64,000 nt of DNA from Corallococcus macrosporus (lineage in GTDB: Bacteria > Myxococcota > Myxococcia > Myxococcales > Myxococcaceae). The notes under the pieces were generated by a model. That model searched no databases and was not told where the DNA came from. It saw only the letters and a program-made list of their open reading frames with translations. Below, piece by piece: positions 61,239 to 64,000 of this stretch (position 1 is its first letter; every line of letters starts with the position of its first letter). The stretch covers positions 2,495,001 through 2,559,000 of the forward strand of contig NZ_JAFIMU010000007.1 of assembly GCF_017302985.1 (NCBI RefSeq), in the 5' to 3' direction. The position numbers and the translations under genes were made by a program.

Positions 61239-62054
61239 TCAGCGCACGACGGGCACGGTCACCGGGTCCTTGTCGTCCACGGTGACCTCCACCTTGCCCA
61301 CGCGCCAGAGCACGGGCTGGAACGCGAGGTTCAGGCGGTGTCCGTCCGCGGTCTCCACCAGGGCGGTGCCCTCCTTGGGGAGGTAGTTGCCCACCTCGTA
61401 CAGGAGGGACGTGAACGTGATGCGGTCCGTGCCGGACGGGCCGGTCAGCTCACCCGGACCATCGAACAGCAGCGTGGTGCCGCCGATGATGGGCAGGCCC
61501 TCGCGCTTCCCCACGCGGCTGTCGATGTGGAAGCTGTGGCCCTGGCGGCCCGGCACCTGGCCCTCCACGTCCGCGAACAGGCGCGTCTCATCCGCGCACG
61601 TGCCATAGCCGACCTTCGCCTGGAGCGTCTGGCCATCCACGGCCATCTCGCGCAGGTCGGCGTGCATCTCCATCAGGTCCTCGCCGCCGCGGTACTCCAG
61701 CACCGCGCGTCCGGTAAGGCGCAGTCCGTGCACGTCACAGCCGGCGGCCGGGAAGGTCACGACGACCGAGTCGGTGACGTCATCCACGGCCTGCACGGTG
61801 GCCGTCGCGCAGGCCACGGTGGAGGACAGGCCCTCCACGGCATGGTTCAGGAATGAGCGCCGGGGCTCGCCGCACGAGTACACGGGCATCAGGCCCAGCA
61901 TCTCCAGCGCGCCGCGCACCAGGTGCGTGGAGGCGGCGACGCGCTCCACACGGGCCTTCGCGTCGTCGATCTCCTCCTGAGTGGGCGCGTTGTCGCCACA
62001 GGCGGTGGAGGCAAGGGCAGAGGCAGCGAGGGCAGCACAGGCGATGCGGCGCAT
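61239..62054 (-). CDS. Predicted lipoprotein of unknown function
   Basis: A 271-aa lipoprotein with lipobox ASTAC (Cys19) and a mature part rich in beta-strands with five further cysteines (YSCGEP, VACATA, AGCDVH, GTCADE). I do not recognise a family. It is convergent with hflX, with a 3-bp gap. The 328-bp region upstream of its start carries the two long palindromes at 62242-62322, which may therefore control it. The ATG at 62054 is the natural start of the signal sequence; longer in-frame starts add non-signal sequence. Confidence 0.78.
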   Translation of the reverse strand: MRRIACAALAASALASTACGDNAPTQEEIDDAKARVERVAASTHLVRGALEMLGLMPVYSCGEPRRSFLNHAVEGLSSTVACATATVQAVDDVTDSVVVTFPAAGCDVHGLRLTGRAVLEYRGGEDLMEMHADLREMAVDGQTLQAKVGYGTCADETRLFADVEGQVPGRQGHSFHIDSRVGKREGLPIIGGTTLLFDGPGELTGPSGTDRITFTSLLYEVGNYLPKEGTALVETADGHRLNLAFQPVLWRVGKVEVTVDDKDPVTVPVVR

Positions 62055-62210
62055 GAAGGGGCTCCAAGGAAGACGGTGCGGATCCCCCGCGCCATCGCAG
62101 GGGACCGTACCCTGGCCCTTGAGCAACCGTCATGCCCCCCTCAACCCCGCGAATCCACAGGGAAAGGGGTTCCCCCGACCCCCCACGGCCTGTGCAGCCT
62201 CCTGCGCACC

Positions 62211-62224
62211 CAGGGGCGCCCCTG
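62211..62224. repeat. 14-bp palindrome CAGGGGCGCCCCTG
   Basis: A perfect palindrome upstream of the lipoprotein gene. Its first 12 bases recur at 62341-62352, so the two copies bracket the pair of longer palindromes. It could be a regulator site or a GC-rich chance element. Confidence 0.45.
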
Positions 62225-62241
62225 TCCGGGAGGTCCAGCCC

Positions 62242-62266
62242 AACTGGTCCGACAGTAGGACCAGTT
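62242..62266. promoter_or_regulatory. Palindromic element, copy 1
   Basis: 25-bp near-perfect palindrome: left arm AACTGGTCCGAC, central A, right arm matching at 11 of 12 positions. It differs from copy 2 by one base and sits 176-200 bp upstream of the lipoprotein start. The outer TGGTCC/GGACCA spacing is reminiscent of GntR-type operators, but the regulator is unknown. Confidence 0.55.
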
Positions 62267-62297
62267 CGCGACGCTCGCCGCCGGCCCGGTCCGGCCC

Positions 62298-62322
62298 AAC
62301 TGGTCCGACAGTCGGACCAGTT
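62298..62322. promoter_or_regulatory. Palindromic element, copy 2
   Basis: 25-bp perfect palindrome with arms AACTGGTCCGAC and GTCGGACCAGTT around a central A. It lies 56 bp from copy 1 start to start, near five helical turns, so both copies face nearly the same side of the DNA. The shared flanks (GCCC before, CG after) point to duplication or selection. Confidence 0.6.
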
Positions 62323-62382
62323 CGAGTGGTCCGCCGCCGACAGGGGCGCCCCATGGAGTTCTTCGGCGCCCGTTCCCAGGTC

Positions 62383-64000
62383 TTAAGAGGCGCGTTCGTT
62401 CGGAGCCGAAGCTTCCAGGCCCGTGCCCTCGGCATCCTCCGGTCCCTCGTCCACGGCCGAGGCGTCGTCATCCTCCACGTCGTCCGGCTCCGCTTCCTCC
62501 GCGTCCACCGGCGCGGTGTCGGAGGCTTCCGTCAACACGGTGCCCAGCGGGTAGATGACCAGGTGGCGCTGGGGCTCGCTGCCCACGCTCACGGCCTCCA
62601 GGTGGTTCTTCACCACCAGGGTGTGCTGCACCTTCCTCAGGCGTGACGGGCGCGGCGACAGCGGCAGGCTGATGCCCTCCGCGAGCACCCGCTGGATGGC
62701 CTCCTCCGCGTCCGCCACCGCGGCGTGCACGTCCGCCGGATCCACACCCTCCAACAGATGGAACTCCGTGCGCAGTGCACGGCGGATCTCCGTGGAGCTG
62801 TTGCGCTTGATGGCCAGCACCCGCGCCCCCACCCGCTCGGCCGCGCGGCGCAGCCGGGGCGAGTTCGCGCGGCTCCGCAGCGTGAGCACCACGTCCGCGT
62901 TCTCCGGACGGCCCACCACCACGGCCTCCACCGGCAGGTCGCGCAGCACGCGCTCCAGCAGCTCCCGGCTCACCGCGTGCGCGGCGATGCGCGTGGGCCC
63001 GGGGCGGGGGGCTCCCAGCGCGGGCGTCCCCTTGGGCACGCGGCCTCCCGGCGGCGTGGCCTCCACCACCTCCGGCGCGGCCTCCACGTGCACGGCGCCG
63101 TCCTGCTGCCGCCGCTTCTCACCGCCCACGTCCGCGCCCGTGAGCAGCCGGTCCACCGCGCCGCCCGTATCCCGGTGCACGCGCACCTCGTCGCGGCTCA
63201 CCATCTCCACCACGATGTCGAACGTGGGCGTGCCCTTTCGCTCCGTGACGGTCTTCTGCGTACCCCGGCGTCGTGCCTCGTCGTCGCTCAGCGTGACGGT
63301 CTGCACGCCGCCCACCAGGTCCGACAGCGTGGGGTTCAGCACCAGGTTCTCCAGCGTGTTGCCATGCGCCGTCGCCACCAGTTGCACGCCGCGCTCCGCG
63401 ATGGTGCGCGCGGCGGCGGCCTCCGCGGCGGTGCCAATCTCATCCACCACGATGGCCTCGGGCATGTGGTTCTCCACTGCTTCAATCATCACGTCGTGCT
63501 GGCGGTCCGGCCGGCTCACCTGCATGCGCCGGGCGCCGCCGATGCCCGGGTGCGGGATGTCCCCGTCGCCACCAATCTCGTTGGACGTGTCCACCACCAT
63601 CACGCGCTTGCCCAGCGCGTCCGCGAGCACGCGCGCCACCTCGCGCAGCTTCGTCGTCTTGCCCACGCCCGGCCGCCCGAGCAGCAGCAGGTTGCGCCCG
63701 GACTCCACCAGGTCGCGCAGCATGTCGATGGTGCCCTGGATGGCGCGCCCCACGCGCAGCGTGAGCCCCACCACGCGCCCCTGCCGGTTGCGGATGGCGG
63801 ACACGCGGTGGAGCGTGCGCTCGATGCCCGCGCGATTGTCGCCGCCGGGCTCACCCACCCGGGCGAGCACCGCCTGCAGCGCCTCCGGCTCCACGGGCGT
63901 CTCCGACAGGCGGGCCACGCCGTGCACCAGGCGCGCCTCCGGAGGCCGGCCCAGGTCCATCACCACTTCCAGCAGCTCCGCCTGAGGCAGCTTGCGCACC
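62383..64000 (-). CDS. SpoIIIAA-like ATPase with R3H domain (5' end outside window)
   Basis: At least 538 residues are visible; the gene enters from beyond the window edge, so the N-terminus is missing. The AAA-type ATPase core has Walker [10 protein letters not shown] (about 108-116 of the visible part), [10 protein letters not shown] and a Walker B-like [10 protein letters not shown], as in SpoIIIAA and chloroplast Ycf45-type proteins. A linker with basic residues leads to a C-terminal R3H-type single-strand nucleic-acid-binding region ([21 protein letters not shown]). An acidic tail ends the protein. This RNA/DNA-binding ATPase family is widespread and poorly characterised. Confidence 0.88.
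   Translation of the reverse strand, partial: VRKLPQAELLEVVMDLGRPPEARLVHGVARLSETPVEPEALQAVLARVGEPGGDNRAGIERTLHRVSAIRNRQGRVVGLTLRVGRAIQGTIDMLRDLVESGRNLLLLGRPGVGKTTKLREVARVLADALGKRVMVVDTSNEIGGDGDIPHPGIGGARRMQVSRPDRQHDVMIEAVENHMPEAIVVDEIGTAAEAAAARTIAERGVQLVATAHGNTLENLVLNPTLSDLVGGVQTVTLSDDEARRRGTQKTVTERKGTPTFDIVVEMVSRDEVRVHRDTGGAVDRLLTGADVGGEKRRQQDGAVHVEAAPEVVEATPPGGRVPKGTPALGAPRPGPTRIAAHAVSRELLERVLRDLPVEAVVVGRPENADVVLTLRSRANSPRLRRAAERVGARVLAIKRNSSTEIRRALRTEFHLLEGVDPADVHAAVADAEEAIQRVLAEGISLPLSPRPSRLRKVQHTLVVKNHLEAVSVGSEPQRHLVIYPLGTVLTEASDTAPVDAEEAEPDDVEDDDASAVDEGPEDAEGTGLEASAPNERAS

Noticed and set aside
62242-62322. CRISPR or attC-type recombination sites
   Set aside because: Only two copies, each a self-palindrome, with no integrase or cas gene nearby; a protein-binding site is simpler.

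Overview
The window comes from a GC-rich myxobacterium, most likely a member of the Myxococcaceae (Corallococcus/Myxococcus relatives). This rests on very high third-position GC, the many Ala/Arg-rich regulatory and lipoprotein genes, and above all an Mx162-like retron. It holds the 3' end of an rRNA operon, 44 CDS calls, and no tRNA, transposase, integrase, phage gene or CRISPR array.

Layout. 1-2345: 3' part of a 23S rRNA, a 5S rRNA and the operon's hairpin terminator. 2421-11178: housekeeping and accessory genes: an integral membrane protein, a proline-rich membrane protein coupled to apolipoprotein N-acyltransferase (lnt), a zinc-ribbon methyltransferase, a TetR-MFS efflux pair with a visible operator, a GMC oxidoreductase and an alpha/beta hydrolase. 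11186-24171 (all minus strand): a retron cassette. Read in the direction of transcription it encodes a 910-aa HEAT/ARM-like protein, a 2178-aa WD40-HEAT protein, a 619-aa wHTH-SWIM-WGR protein, an msr-msd non-coding RNA and a 482-aa retron reverse transcriptase. The overlaps and spacing indicate an operon. The composition matches what I recall of type XIII retrons (ARM plus winged-helix SWIM proteins), with a giant WD40-HEAT protein between them.

24229-35550 (minus strand): a large tandem carboxypeptidase-regulatory-like membrane-anchored protein, a yhaO-yhaN (Mre11/Rad50-like) pair, a Gly/Ser-rich lipoprotein, and a histidine kinase translationally coupled to a methyltransferase. An orphan plus-strand terminator at 27879-27919 suggests a small RNA. 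35848-48720: a ferritin-like protein, a degenerate DNA-methylase-like protein, a hydrolase, a molybdopterin oxidoreductase with its cytochrome b, a large beta-helix lipoprotein, a MecA-like penicillin-binding lipoprotein followed by a beta-lactamase-fold hydrolase and a glutathione S-transferase, and a divergent LysR/SDR pair.

48826-64000: a GAF histidine kinase; an ECF-type sigma factor / anti-sigma / secreted protein / periplasmic CHAT-protease operon; an MlaF-like ATPase with altered catalytic residues; a ferritin-fold lipoprotein; a CPBP protease; a TolB-like/M23 pair; HflX; a lipoprotein; and the C-terminal part of a SpoIIIAA-like R3H ATPase running off the window edge. The gap before that last gene carries two near-identical 25-bp palindromes of unknown role.
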